Source: Tetrahymena elliotti 4EA (Eukaryota; Ciliophora; Oligohymenophorea; Hymenostomatida; Tetrahymenidae). From it: a DNA stretch of 64,000 nt. Positions 34,052-47,477 of the stretch are shown here, piece by piece. The position numbers and the translations under genes are program-made. Every line of letters begins with the position of its first letter. Position 1 is the first letter of the stretch. The stretch lies in assembly GCA_000231825.2 (NCBI GenBank), contig JH720378.1:223000-286999 (forward strand), written 5' to 3'. The notes beneath the pieces were generated by a model that did no database searches, had not been told where the DNA came from, and saw nothing but the letters and a program-made list of their open reading frames with translations.

Positions 34052-36519
34052 ATGAGCTAATTTTAGAAGCAAAAAATGAGTTTTAATCAGCAAGATAGCG
34101 ATTTAAGTAAAGATGAACTTTTATTAGGAAACGATGATCACGAAGATTAGTTATTTTAAAGTTAAGCAGATGATAAATTAAAATAATCCCATTTAAAAGA
34201 TGAAAGAAATTTATCACCAAATAATTTGTCAAGCATGAAATCAAGCAATGTGAACATCTAAAATGATGGATAAAGCAATCTTATTAAATGCTACATTTTT
34301 GCTTGGGGTAAAAATGAATCAGGTGAGCTTTCTTTTGGCAACCAAAAGCAACCTTTTTATAATAGACCAGAAAATCCTAAGAATTTAGATAGAATTTACA
34401 TAAAATAAATTAGTACATCATAAAATCACTCGGCATGTATTTCAGCTAATGGAGAACTTTATGTCTGTGGATCTGCTCTTCATGGTAATTTTTAATTGAA
34501 TTACGCCCTAAAGCTTAATGATTTCTTTTAGAGGCTCTTTCTCAATTATATAATATTTAAAATAAAAAGGAAAGCTTGGTCTTGAAGAATTAACAATGGC
34601 AAATATCAATAAATTTTAAATGATTTCAATATTCAAAGGAATGAAAGTATTATAAGTTGCTTGTGGTGATTATCATACTTTAGCTCTTACAGGTATTTTT
34701 AATTATATAATTGAATATAAAAAATTTTGTTTAATAATGCTTATTTTTTAATCTGTTTGCTTTAAATATAAAAGATACTGATTAAGTATATTCTTGGGGT
34801 GGTACTCTCCATAAAAAGGTTGGGTAAAGATCTGGTAAACCTGCTCCTATTTAACAATTAAATAAGAAAGGAGTAATTCAAGTTGATTGTGGTGATTATC
34901 ATTCAGTTGCTATTACTACAAATGGAGATGTTTACACTTGGGGAGGTATTCAATAATCAATTTATCATTTACTTTATATTTAAAATATTTATTATAAATA
35001 AAGGTGGTGGATAAGATTACAATAAAGGACAACTTGGTTTAGGTCATGTTAAAGATATTGAAAACCCTGAAAAATTAAAATTCTTTGAAGGTAAAAAGAT
35101 TGTGAAAGTATCTTGTGGTTAATTTCACACAATGGCTCTTACTTCTGAAAATGAGCTTTATGGGTGGGGTGCTGGTGAATTTGGAGAACTAGGAACATCA
35201 AAGGTATGATTTACAATATGGTAATATAATTAAATCAATTTTTAAATTAAAATAGTTTAAACATGAATACTCTCCTATCAGAGTCAAAGTTAACTTCAAC
35301 TAATACAACATTCTCTATGAAAATATTCTCTTTGAAAATTCAGTTTAAAGTAGAAAGATTTATTTAAAATATTGAATAGAAAATAAATTAATTTATTTTA
35401 TTGAATAGATCCATAAATTATAGACATTAAATGTGGTGGTCATCATACTTTGTTGTTAACTAATAATGGGTATATTTATTCTTCTGGATATGGTAGACAA
35501 GGTTAATTAGGTTTAAGAAATTCTGAAAATTAATGTGAATTTCAACTTGTATGGACTTTAACAAAGAAAAAGATCATTAAAATAGCTGCTGGCTGGAACC
35601 ATTCTATGGCATTATCTGACCAGAATGATATATTTGCTTGTGGACATGGTGCAAGAGGATAATTGTAATTACTTATAATGCAAAATATCTAGTGATTAAG
35701 GTTTTATTAATTATATATAATAGGGGTTTAGGAGATGAAGAAAGTAGGACAATATTCACTCACGTTGTCAGTTTAAGCGGCAAAAATACTGCTACTATTA
35801 GTGCAGGAGGTGACCATTCTTGGGCTGTGCTAGATTAAAACTTTCCAATCAAATAAAATTATAGACCTCCCTCTCCTTTGAGATCTCTTGACACTAGACC
35901 ATTGAATAAAAGCAGAGATGTTTCTCCGGATTTAAGTATGATGAAAGACAATCAAAGCAAAATTCTACCAGATGAATAAAAGATTGTATTTGAAAAAATA
36001 CTTTAAGTAGTTTATGTGGAAGTTGACTTATGTCATAGATTTGTAAGATTTACTTTAATAGATCCTTCCAAGCCATTTAAAAAGCGCTTAGATGAATATA
36101 TTGAGGAAATGAAGTAATTTGAAAACGGTGGCTTAGTATTTACTAAATGGTAAAATGATGATTTGCTCATAGATGAAAATAATAACCAAATTAATAAAAA
36201 AGAAAACTTAACTAAAAATATAACCTTAATGATGATCTGCCATCCAAACAGATCAATAGTCAATTAAAATTAAAATGAATTAAATTAATAATATGGCAAT
36301 ATCAAAGATAATAATGCAGCATTTAATAATCTATTTAAAACTACTTCTGTTGGGGATATGACCCTTTACAAAGAATCTGATGTTCAAAAAGACCCTTCTT
36401 AATAAAAATTAGGCTATTGGTTTGTCCTCTTTTCTAAAAAATTTAAAAGCATTGTAGAAAAAATGAAATTCTTCGAACTCAGGCCTTAAAGTTTAAACAA
36501 TAATCCTTCTCAAAACTGA
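34052..36519 (+). CDS. RCC1-repeat (seven-bladed propeller) protein with C-terminal extension
   Basis: The first in-frame ATG is 34052 (followed by Ser, TAA, Phe, TAG); a second at 34076 (MSFNQQDSDLSKDEL) is equally possible. After a disordered N-terminus of about 70 residues come seven RCC1-type blades, each ending in a His/Ala-Leu strand: NHSACIS, GDYHTLALT, GDYHSVAIT, GQFHTMALT, GGHHTLLLT, GWNHSMALS and GGDHSWAVL. Repeats are interspersed with short introns (first donor near 34485, later near 34700, 34950, 35200, 35350 and 35670). A C-terminal part of about 230 residues follows (35840-36519), with VVYVEVDLCHRFVRFTLIDP and LGYWFVLFSKKFKSIVEKMK, which I do not recognise. RCC1 folds serve as Ran exchange factors, ubiquitin-ligase parts or scaffolds; the sequence does not decide. 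TGA at 36517-36519. Confidence 0.88.
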
Positions 36520-37478
36520 TAAATTAAACTCTTTCTATTTATTTATATTAAACTACTTGTTCAAAATTTCTTATATATTAAAAAATGTTATTAATGTTCT
36601 CAAATACCTGATTTAATTTAAGAAAACGGCAGTATGTATGTTTTAAAAAATGTATCAAAATAATATTTGTTAGTACTAAAAGATAGTATTTATCAAAAAT
36701 ACTAAAATATTAATGAAGGTCAATATCAAAATATTTATTTTTTAATAAATTTTATTCAAATATTTTTTATTTTATCATTATTGATCAATAATTATTCAAA
36801 GGTCATAATGAGATAAATCAATTGATCTTAGTTAATTAAATCGGAATCGAATTAAAAATACTCAAATAAATTTGTAATTTTTTTAAATTTATGATGAGAG
36901 ATGATGAAAATATAAAAGTTAAAAAATATAAATGACCAATTGAATTTAAATAGAACCATTTCATTTTTCAGATTTAAGAAAATTAGTTTTTAACTTTTAC
37001 ATTTTAAATTTCAAACCCTCTTAAAAATTCAAAACTAAGCTATTCAAATTATTTCAATAAATAATGATTGAAGTTTTTTGGCTATTAATCTAATCTTCTA
37101 AATATTACTAAAATATTGTTTTTCTATGGCTCACTAACTTCCTTCTTTATTTTTAACATATGATTTTTTAAGAAATTTTTTTTTTTATTTTTGATATAAA
37201 AAAAACCCAAAATAACATATTTAAGAATGAAGAAATAAGAAAGTTCTACCTTAATTATATGTTTTTAGATGAGTAAATTGGTAATTTACTTATAATTTGA
37301 TTTTTTTTCTAAATAATCTAAAACATAATGAACCAGCATATTCATATTAATATAAATAATAGCAGCAAATTAATTTCTAGAAAAAAGGTTATTTTACATA
37401 TAATTAAATATATATTCACTAATTAATTAAAAATTAGATTTGTTAAACAATTATAATTATTATCAAAAGGTTTTAGAA
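36520..37478. other. Intergenic AT-rich DNA
   Basis: About 960 bp, no gene seen. Confidence 0.5.
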
Positions 37479-37928
37479 ATGTTTTAATACGGTTTAGTAG
37501 GAAATACTATTTTTTATGGAGGTATAGCTATGGCTTTCGGATATATAGGTATGTTATGCATTTAGTCTAGTTGTGATTGAATTTTATTAAAAATGTTAAA
37601 ATTTAGGTTGGGAATTGCATAACATTACACAATACGCAGCCAAAATTGATGAAAAGGTGATTTTATTAATCTTAGAATTATTGACTATTTGAAATGAAGT
37701 TAAAATTAATATTAAAATATTTTTCATTAATAATTTTAGCAAGCAAAAGAAATTTTAGGTTTGATAAATGATAACAAAACTAAGATTCATAAGAAAAAAG
37801 AAATAACTGATCAAGAAATATAATAAATGGCAGCTAAATTACATTTAGAAGGCAAAAGTGTAGAAAGTCTTTAAATATAAACCCAAATAAAGGATGATTA
37901 TGATTAAGGAAAACAAGCAGATATTTGA
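37479..37928 (+). CDS. Small membrane protein, 102 aa, unknown
   Basis: Three exons, 37479-37548, 37607-37656 and 37740-37928, with GT-AG introns and consistent phase. The N-terminus holds one hydrophobic segment, residues about 5-25 (LVGNTIFYGGIAMAFGYIGW). A soluble charged helix follows: ITQYAAKIDEKQAKEILG, IHKKKEITDQEIQQMAAKLH, then a polar tail. The shape (short N-terminus, one membrane span, charged helical tail of about 75 residues) is like small subunits of mitochondrial or ER membrane complexes, but I find no specific family match. The exon chain is convincing because all three pieces have balanced composition despite being short. Confidence 0.6.
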
Positions 37929-38572
37929 TAGTTATTACTCTCATCAAACAATTCAAACTATTTATTTTATTTACTATAAACAATATAATTCGCTAAGTAT
38001 TCATTCATATTTTGCATATCAACTTTATGAATCTTTTAATATTATGTCTAATTTAGTATTAATTTGCAATTTGCATCAAATCTAAATTTAATTTTTTAAT
38101 ATTCAACAAAAATCAATGAAAGAAATAATAAAAAAATATTAAAAAAAATAAATTTATTTGATGAAAAAATGTTTTAGTTCTTAATTAAAAATAAGCATTA
38201 AAGTAATAAATTTAAGATTTCGATAAATATTAAATTTGTATTTACAAATCAATGAACAAATGCAAATATGTTTGTATGTTTGTTTATGGGATGTATGTAA
38301 ATAAATAGTCTATTGATTGATAAAATGAAGGTAAAAATTTTGATACTAAATATCTTAGATTTGATAGCTTATGAGTTGTCTTTGTTTAGTGGCCGTTCAA
38401 ATCTACTTATTAATAATATGCAAAAGAAAATAAAACTTAAGAAATTAAATAAAATAAGGAAATAAAGCAACATTTAAGGTATTTTTTATAATAATTAAAT
38501 TATTGAGATAATAAATTTGTTAATTAGATAGCCAAACAAAGGAAACGAATAAATATACATTAAAAAAATAAA
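37929..38572. other. Intergenic AT-rich DNA
   Basis: About 640 bp, with TTTGTTTGT/ATGTTTGT-type simple sequence near 38270; no gene seen. Confidence 0.5.
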
Positions 38573-39055
38573 ATGAATAATACAGGATATTCTTAGCAAA
38601 ATGGTTCTGCTTTCAGAACTCAAAGACCTGAATCTAAAGGCTTTGGCAATGATATAAATTATACTAGTTAAGGAATAAGCTCTTTTAGCGCAAATTCTAA
38701 TCCTGCAAGTCTTAAAGGAAAGATATAATCATTAGAAGAATTGGCATTTACAGTGAATAATGAATTGTAATTACATAAGAAAGAGTTAGCAATATTAAAT
38801 ACTGAAAAAGACTCATTGAGTTAAGTGTTAAATATGAAAGCATAAGATGTTAAAAAAACTTTAATGAATGAATTGATAAGATTAGAAGATGAAATGAATA
38901 GGCACTTTAATAATTAAAAATCAGAAAATAATCGTATATAATCATAATTAAGCTCTATTAAGACAGATAAGGCTGCTCTTGATGAAATTATTGGAGAATT
39001 AGAAGGTAGAATTAAAGATTTAGAATATCATATAGGTAATAAAGAGTCTAACTGA
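38573..39055 (+). CDS. Short coiled-coil protein, 160 aa
   Basis: Single exon, ATG 38573, TGA 39053-39055. Residues 1-50 are Ser/Asn/Gly-rich and disordered (GYSQQNGSAFRTQRPESKGF). From about residue 55 to the end is one nearly unbroken coiled coil (IQSLEELAFTVNNELQLHKK, LIRLEDEMNRHFNNQKSENN, IIGELEGRIKDLEYHIGN). No signal peptide or membrane segment. Such short head-plus-coil proteins are common in ciliate basal bodies and cytoskeleton, but there is no specific hallmark. Gln codons are mostly TAA/TAG, so it is invisible under the standard code. Confidence 0.75.
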
Positions 39056-40600
39056 TCTTATTGAATAATATTCAAACAAAAAAAAACAAGCTAACACAAA
39101 TGCTCGTTTCCCTTCTATCTTTTAAAAGCTTTACTGAAAAATATAGTTTAAAATTTATCTTGTTGAAAATAACACTTATTACCATTAATATTAGGAATTA
39201 AAATTAAATTATTAAATTGCTAAAAAATTATTTTAATTTAGGCCATCCAGTTTCTATATTTATGATCACCTTTATCTATCAAAATATTATTTTATTTTAC
39301 AATTCAACATCTCATCTCATTATTTTTAAATCATATTAAATTTAATAAACACACATTCATTTCTTAAACAAAATTTATTCTAATTTATTTTATTTTAGAT
39401 TTTGCCAAAAACTTAATAAAATAAACCTATTTTAGATTTAAATTAGATTTAACCAAAAATTATATCTTTCATAATACCAATCATCCAAAACTCATGTTTA
39501 TTTATTTACATAAAAAATTTCCTTAAAGGAACAGTTTAAAAATAATATTTAGTTAGTTTTTTTTTTGAAAATTAAGGAAAAATTAAATTGATTTTCATAC
39601 TTTTTCTCACTAAATAATGAGGTTCAAAATAAAATAACAATTATTCTTTCTTTTTAATAAAAAAATTACTTTTTTAAAAATATCATTCGTTATTACCAAT
39701 AATTAATCTTTTCTTATTGCAAATTTCATGTTATTTAGATTGAAATTTTTGTATTTTTATTTATCATAAAACAGAAATCAATCAATTCCATTCAAAAAAT
39801 AAATAGTGTCAAAAATATACAAAAACTAAGAATACAAAACAAACAAATATTTGATAAAAGGGGTTATTAAAATACTTTTTATATTTAATTTAATCGAAAT
39901 TTTTAATGAAAATTTTGAAATATTTCATTTTTTTGAGAATAATCAATAAAAATGTTTATAAATCAATCATGAATGTAGGAAGAACTTTTATTATAAAAAT
40001 CAAAAATAAAGCTTTTATTTACAAAAGTAAATCAATAAGTTTTCTCTCATATTTTTATATCTTTTGATCACAAATAAAATACAAAAACAAAAAATAAATG
40101 ATAGAAGGAATATTTTAAAAAATTACTTTATTGAAGTCAATTAAAAATTTAAATCAACTTTGAAAAACTTAATTTTTTGAGTAAAAACAATAAAAATTTT
40201 TAAATTAATTAAGTAATAATATTTTTATTTTTTCAAATGGATTCTCAGTAAGAAAGAAAGAATAAATAAAATAAAAAGACACTAACTTAAGATTTTTAAA
40301 TTTTAGTTTAAGTTTTTAATAGAATGGTTAAACAATTTTTGATAATATTTAACTTAGAAGTGAATGAATGAATTATATGTAGTATACTTTTAGATAAATA
40401 AATAGATAAGAAATTATAGATATTAAACAATTAACTTAATAAGGTTATTTCAATTTTAATGTTGCACACAAAGTTATTTTTATTTGTTTGTAATTCTTTT
40501 CTAACACTCTGATTTTAGGTGTAAGAATTATTAATCTTAAAATTTCTATCGTAAACAATATATCAAATTTTAAGTTAACTCAAGCAGAAAATAAACAAAA
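39056..40600. other. 1.5-kb intergenic region
   Basis: AT-rich. A 44-codon open frame from the ATG near 40236 (MDSQQERKNKQNKKTLTQ) could be an upstream exon of the next gene; I could not connect it and left it out. Confidence 0.45.
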
Positions 40601-43600
40601 ATGAAAACCCACACTAACAGCTATATTTACAATTCTTCTTATTTTTAACCAGATAGAATATTAGAATCTAATTCAACTGAACCTCATGTACAAAGTGCTA
40701 GAATTTTAGTTAAGCGAAGCATTCAATAAGCTTACTTTGAATAATTTGACATCAATAAACCTAATAAATAAGTTTAAAATTATTACATTACAGACAGTTA
40801 AAATCTAAGATGCTTTCAAAACTAAAGAAATTATGAAAAAATAAACATATTAGTTGGGGATTTTAGTTCATCTAATGGCCAAACCTAAATAGATAAATAT
40901 GATAAGATCATATTAAAGCAAAGTAAGATGATGAATAAATACAACCCAAATGCAACACAAAGCTGTGATTCTAAATTGTAGGCATCTCCTAAAATTCAAA
41001 CAAATCATCCTGGTAACTAAAATGTAAAGACACTATAAACTAATAATCAGGAGTAGCAACATGAAAAAATATCTAAGTAGCTCTACTATGTTACATGCAG
41101 AAACTCATTTTCTAGATAAAAAAGTGTGCAGTAAAGTGATAGTCACTCAAGTAGAATAAAAGATAATTCACAATAGTCCTAGTTTTTAAACAAAAACAAA
41201 ACAGTTTATACTGAATTTTTTTAAAATAAAAAATTAAGTGACAGCAAACAGATAAAACATTCTAATGAAGGAAATTAATGCAAATCTCTTACAAAAATAT
41301 TATAGATGTTTGGAGGTTAAGTAGGAGGAGAAAATATGCCTTAATGTGAGGAATATAATTTATTGTAAAGTAATTATAACCCAAAGAGAACTTTAGAGTT
41401 TGAGAAAATTAATTATGGTAAAACGAATAAATTTAAATTCAAAGAAAATATAAGTAGACCTGTAAATAGAATCAACAAAAAAAGTACAGCTATTCAATCT
41501 CATAGAAGCTTTAGTCAAACATCAACTTAAATCAATTTTTATGATAATAACAGGAGAAAAGCACCTTAACTTATTAGCAAATGCAAAAATAATAGAATTA
41601 TTTAGTTTCCTGTTTAAACTCTAAAGTAATTGATTTCACATAGAAAATATGAAGAAAGCTTAAGTTCTCATTTACAATGCAATCAAAACTTGTAAAATTA
41701 ACATGATTTAATTCAAAGAAAATTATCTACTCCTTTCAAAGCTGAGTTTGATAAGATTGGAAATAAATTCACTATCAAAGATCAATCAGATCTAATGAAC
41801 TCAACTCACCAAATAAGTAAAAATAATAATAAATTTGTGAAGCTAGAGGATCTTCGTCCAAGGTTAAATAAACAAAGCTCACTCTGTACCATAATGAATT
41901 CAGCAAATTCTAATAAATAATAAAATCCTGTATCAAATATTTCAATAGCTTTTTGCAAGCAATCAGCTGAATCCAGCTTAATGAATACAGCTCATTAAAT
42001 ACAAAAACCTCCCATCTAGTTAAATAAATTTTTCAGTTCATAAAGCAAGAAAATGATAGAAGATGAATTTGCATAAATCCTAGAGCATACTAAGATAGAA
42101 GATGAAAAATAAGAGCTTATATTAAATACAATTAAAAATAGAGATAAAATAAGCAACATAATTAGACTTATTGAAGAATCCCCTTTAGACTGCTTTTAGG
42201 GAGACAATAACCTGCTTTTAAAAGAAATCCATTCAGAATTTACACCAAAATAAAAATTCATTGCCAAATAAGAATCTGATGAAAAATCAATATATCCAAA
42301 TGAATAGAGTCCAACCTCAAATCAAACAAATAGTTAACAAAAATAGTTCATGCTAAATATTCTTGACGAATCATACATGAAATTTACTCAACAAGTATAG
42401 AAAGAAACAACTCAATATATTATAAGTAAAGATAAACTCCTAGACTTTGAACTGTTTCGTTCTTAAAAAGAAAGAAAAAATTTGACCAAAAAACAGCATA
42501 TCTCTAATCTTATCAAGATATTACACTATATTAAAGATTTGAAGTTAACACCAAAAGAGGTTATTTTTTCATTCTATTTTATTTTTAAACATGGGGGGGA
42601 GGTTATAAAATGTTACCAAAATATTCACTTTATAGAAATAAGGAAAGAAGTAATTTAAGTGATCAATAAAAAACTATCCAGTCAATTATCCCCATTAATT
42701 TTTTTAATTGAATTTTTAATTTTTTAATTTGGATTTTAATATGAAAATAGATTTATAAAAATAATGTATTCAGCTCTAAACCATTTGAAAAGTAGTACTC
42801 ATATGAATTCATAACAGGAGCTAAACACAATAATCTTTTGCTTTGTGATTTTTTGATTACTAAAAATAAATATCTTGTATATGATTTCGATTATGTAATT
42901 TTTCTTTAATTTTATATTAATTTAGGTTGATTTAAATATTTTATTGATTTTATAAAAGTTTTATTTGACTGCTCTGCATTGGGCAAGCAAAAGGGGACAT
43001 TTAAAATTAGCTTAATTTTTAATATCGAAAGGAGCTGATGTGAATGCAACTGATATTGTAATTATTAATACAAAAATATTTATTTATTATGTTTTTAATT
43101 TATAGCTTGGAAAAACACCTCTGTATTATGCTTGCTAGGGTAATCACATTGAATTGGTTGAAGTAAAATTATTTGCTAAAAAATGTAAATTTAATGGGTA
43201 ATTTATAAAAAATTAGTTTTTGCTGTATTATAAAGCATATCCTTGGTCTAATAAATATATCAGTTATGATTAATTTGTTAAAAACAATCCTTAACTCTCT
43301 AATGCATTATTTAAAGCAAGAAAGGTAATTTTATTTATTTTCTGTGAAGCATTATAAAATTAATATTTATTTAAAAATAAAAAGATATACTCTTTAATGA
43401 AGATGATTCCATTTAAATAAAGAAATGTGATATGGTAGCAATAACTGTTTAATTTTTATTCAACTCAATCTTGATTAAAAAATAATTTTAATTTTTCAAA
43501 AAACTTATTTATAAAAATAATTCTACCTAAAAAATTTAAAATTAAATATTTGTGTTTCCAAATATAATTCAAACACGTACCTTTATTAATTATATTGTTA

Positions 43601-43705
43601 TAGGCTTACTTTCATAAAAAATAAAATTATGAAATGTTAAGGAATAACTTTCAAAGGATTATCATGAAGAACTAAATAATTATTTATTTATCTATTTATT
43701 TATGA
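40601..43705 (+). CDS. Ankyrin-repeat protein with long disordered N-terminal region
   Basis: Exon 1 from ATG 40601 is a single open frame of about 650 codons to near 42556, rich in Ser, Asn, Gln and Lys with many TAA/TAG Gln codons. It has a helical, acidic stretch late on (MIEDEFAQILEHTKIEDEKQ) and FELFRSQKERKNLTKKQHIS. Short exons from about 42770 hold ankyrin-type repeats: NNLLLCDFLITKNKYLVYDF (degenerate), YLTALHWASKRGHLKLAQFL then ISKGADVNATD, and GKTPLYYACQGNHIELVE. Further small exons run to a TGA near 43705. Ankyrin repeats bind partner proteins; the partner is unknown. Exon boundaries after 43170 are tentative, and the true start could lie upstream. Confidence 0.75.
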
Positions 43706-43872
43706 TAAATTGTATTTATGAATGAATGTCTTTCTTTGTTTTTTGTTCGCTTTTTTGATGCTTGTTAATTATGAAAATAAATATGCTGAGATCATAAGAA
43801 TCTTATTTTATTATTAAATAATATAAATTAATCAAAAATTAATATCAAAATTAATAGTTAGAAAATAGTTAA

Positions 43873-46779
43873 ATGCAAGAAATCGCTCTTCTTCTAGCAA
43901 AGAATAGCGTTTAGATAGCTATATTTTTATATTTTCATAGAGACAATGGTTTCGATACCATCAGTTCAATCAATTTCATGACTTTTTTTTTGATTTTGGT
44001 CTCATATTTTTGCAAGTAGCAATTAGCAAGAGCTTTCAATTCTTAAATGTTGGATTCTTAATTGGTAATTGATTGATTCATTGATAATTTCAAAAAAACA
44101 TTTTTTTAAATTACTAAATGAATAAATAAAAATAAATTAATAGCTTCTCAGAATTGTATTAACTGTGATTGTTACTTTGCTTAATCAGACATTCTTTGTT
44201 TATAATTTGATAACATATACATTCTTAGTGTAATTAATACTTTTTATTTAGATTGAAATATATGGTAGTTTACAAATTTCTAAAATTTAACAAAATTAAA
44301 AAATAGACATGATTTAGCTGATCATATTTTTACTATCTGTGAATTCTATTATAAAAAGCACAATGAAGCAGATTTGATGGTTATTCCTAATTATAAAAGT
44401 GTAAATAAAACAAATTGATTTATTTTAGATTTGAAATGCATTGGGATAGATGCTAGTATGAAATTAAATTATCTTTTAAATATATAGGGATTCCTTAGTA
44501 TTGTTTAAATTATCATCGCATTAGTAGTTTTTGTGAAGGACGTAGGAACTAAAGAATTATTCCTTGCAATAGCTTTAGCATTTTTAGAAATAGCAACAAA
44601 GTTGGGAAGAACTCAATTATTACAACTTACAAGAGTAGATACCAAAGCATTTGATGGTATAACTATCTCTCTTTGTGTTTTAGTTCATTTAGTTATTACT
44701 ATTGGTAGAGTAAATGAAATATCTAATTTTATAAATAGTTCTAAATAATATTTTTAAAAAACTAATAGAGCATTTATTATGGCAAATTCTCTCTTTTGTC
44801 TGAAAGCAGCAAAGCAGAAAATCCTTTATAAGACTTTAGCCATCTTTTCATATTCATGTTAATATCAATAGTTTTTTCATACTTCACTAATGAAGGATTA
44901 AAGGGATAGCTACATTTGCAAAAAAGAAATAGATATTAATCTATAATACTCTGGGTTCTTTTGGTCATTAACAAAATAGCTATTGAATCTTAAGATATGG
45001 AATGGAACACCCAATCTCTTATTATAATTTATGGTATTTTAGCTATTTGTGAACTCATCAATATGGAAAGCCCAAAAATTAGCCAATTGATAGTTTCTTC
45101 AGATCAAAATATTATCATGGGAAATGTAGTTTTGAATTCATCTAATTTCTAAGGAGTAGAAATGTATGACAAAGTATCACTCAGCAACTTTATTTAACAC
45201 ATCAGAAGAAATCAAGATAGCAAAAAACTTATTTTTATGCTTTCGTAAATTAAAATTTTCAAAAAGTTTTTTAAAGAAAATTTTAATAAAATAACAGCTT
45301 CAACTTCTCTTTTATGTTTGTAGAATTAATCTATGGTCTTTTATCCAATTCTCTAAGTCTTATCTCAGATTCTGCTCATATGCTCTTTGACTCTAGTGCT
45401 CTTGCTATTGGTTTATATGCTTCCTTTATGTCCAAACTCAAACCTTCTCCAACTTATTCTTTTGGATTTGAAAGATTCTCTACTTTATCAGGATTTATTA
45501 ATGGACTCTTTTTAATTGTTGTAGCTTTTGATATTTTCACTGAATCCATTGAAAGAATCTATTCTCCTTAAAAAGTATTGTTTGATAAAATGATGGTTGT
45601 AAGTATTATTGGTCTAATTATCAACTTAGTAGGATTATGTTTTTTCCATGAGCACGCTCATGCGCATGGTGGGGATGATGATGAAGGTGGTGGTTGTTCT
45701 CACTCCCATTCCCATAAAAAAACATAAAATTCAGTTTAAACTACTTCATCTACTCGTCCTCATTCTCTCAATACTTAAACAAATACTATAAAAACTGAAC
45801 ATGACCATAAAGAGAGCCATTGCCATGATCATGAACATCACCATTATGACCATGACCATGATCACGACCACCATCATGACAACGACCATGACCATGAACA
45901 CGATCATAACCATGAACACGATCACGACCATGACTGTGATCACTAGCATCACCATGAACATGAACATGATCACGGCCATGACCACGATCACCATCATCAT
46001 GACCACGATCATGATCACAACCATCATGATCACGACCATGGCCATGATCATAGTCATCATGGTCACAGCCATGGAGAAGGCCATAATGAAAATCTTACAG
46101 GTAAGTAACATAAAATGAGAAGAAGCTAATTGTTTTATTTAAAAATAAATAGGTGTTTTTCTTCACATTTTAGCAGATGCTTTAGGAAGTGTTGGTGTTA
46201 TAATATCTTCCATTTTAATCTATTATTATGGATGGTATATTTCTGATCCAATTACATCTTGCATTATTTCTATATTTATCTTTATCAGTGTCTTCCCTTT
46301 GCTTAAAGGTTCATTTACAACATTACTGTAGGGATATAATGTCAAGAAATATCACTAACAACTTGAAGAAATAATACAAAAAGTAAATTTATTCTATTCC
46401 TTAAACTGTTAATTAAATATCAAAAATAACTATTTAATAGTTAAGTGGTCACTAAGACATTGAAAGATACAGTGAAATTCACCTTTGGGCTTATACTTCT
46501 AAAAATCTAGTTTTTACAGTGAAAGTTCATATTAGAGACATAAGAAAAAGATTTAAAGTACTTAAGGAAGTTAAAAAAATGATAAAATCTTATAAGAACA
46601 TAAAGTACTAAACTATTGAAATAATTTGTGATAAATAAGAAGAATTAACTGATTTTGTCCCCAATCAATTTAAGAAAGAAGAATAATCATTACTTAGTGA
46701 ATAAAATGATATTGCTAGAGGAAAGTCTAACAGTTTTTAAGAAAACGAAGTTAATTCTGATGAAGTGTAATTAATTTGA
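43873..46779 (+). CDS. CDF/SLC30 zinc transporter with N-terminal membrane extension and giant His-rich loop
   Basis: The likely start is ATG 43873 (MQEIALLLAKNSVQIAIFLY); exons are separated by short introns, TGA at 46777-46779. The N-terminal half is a series of hydrophobic spans (44000-45100), as in the long ZnT5/Msc2 subgroup. The CDF core starts near 45310: MFVELIYGLLSNSLSLISDS, with the metal-site HxxxD in SDSAHMLFDSS, and the second HxxxD in HILADALGSVGV (46160-46200). Two His-Asp pairs fit zinc selectivity. Between spans IV and V the loop is expanded to well over 120 residues made largely of His, Asp and Glu (45645-46090). An intron at 46101 and another near 46381 precede the C-terminal cytosolic domain (YSEIHLWAYTSKNLVFTVKV). 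Proteins of this type move Zn2+ out of the cytosol into secretory compartments in exchange for H+. N-terminal exon joins around 44380-44480 and 44750-44860 are approximate. Confidence 0.88.
45645..46090 (+). repeat. CAT/CAC-GAC/GAT repeat tract coding the His-rich loop
   Basis: Imperfect trinucleotide-pair repeats of the form CATGACCATGATCAC. They encode His-Asp and His-Glu-His strings. Frames on both strands stay open only because of this composition, giving Met/Val-rich shadow ORFs that are not genes. Confidence 0.85.
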
Positions 46780-47477
46780 TAAATAAAATTTAAAAAAATA
46801 TTTATATTTTATATTTCAGTTGCTATTTTTATGACATCTTTATCCAATATTTTTACTCATAAAAATAAATTTTATCTCTAATTTCATTTTCAAATAAAAT
46901 TTAAGAAGTCTTTCAAAATAAAGAATTAAGAATTCAAAAATTAATTTTTTTTTTAATGATTAAACTCAAAATTATAAATAAAAATAATGAAAGGAAAAAT
47001 TTCTTTTTTAAGTAAATAGTAAAGTATTTTCAAATCAAAAATAATATTTTTACAATCAAAAACAAAATATTGAAGAGAAAAAGTAAGTGAGTGATAAATA
47101 TCTTTTTAAAATAAATAAATAATAACTAATTATTTGTTTCTAAAATATCTTTTGAAATAAATTAATTTTTACCAAAAGCAATAATTTGTAAATGATTTTT
47201 ATTCAATTGAAATCAATTTTTTTAAATATAAAATAAATTGTATCAAATAATTATTAAATTGAAGGTAATACTATCTTTTTCAGAGCTTGGTTGGCTTTGT
47301 AAGTTTGATGAAAGAACAAATAAATTATATACAAAATAATTAGAAACAAATAAATACATTTTAAGCTTCAATAAGTGAAAAAATGAAATCAAAATGAATT
47401 AATAAATTTTAAATTAAATATGGATTATATTTGAGAATAAATAAGTATCAATCTATGGCTTTATAGAATATTATTTT
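46780..47477. other. Intergenic region between convergent genes
   Basis: About 700 bp of AT-rich DNA between the 3' ends of the zinc transporter (+) and the CLEC16A homologue (-). No gene seen. Confidence 0.5.

Noticed and set aside
45746..46118. Minus-strand Met/Val-rich frame and plus-strand Met/Thr-rich frame over the zinc-transporter loop
   Set aside because: Both arise from the CATGAC-type repeat; the His-rich frame is the one continuous with the CDF domains.
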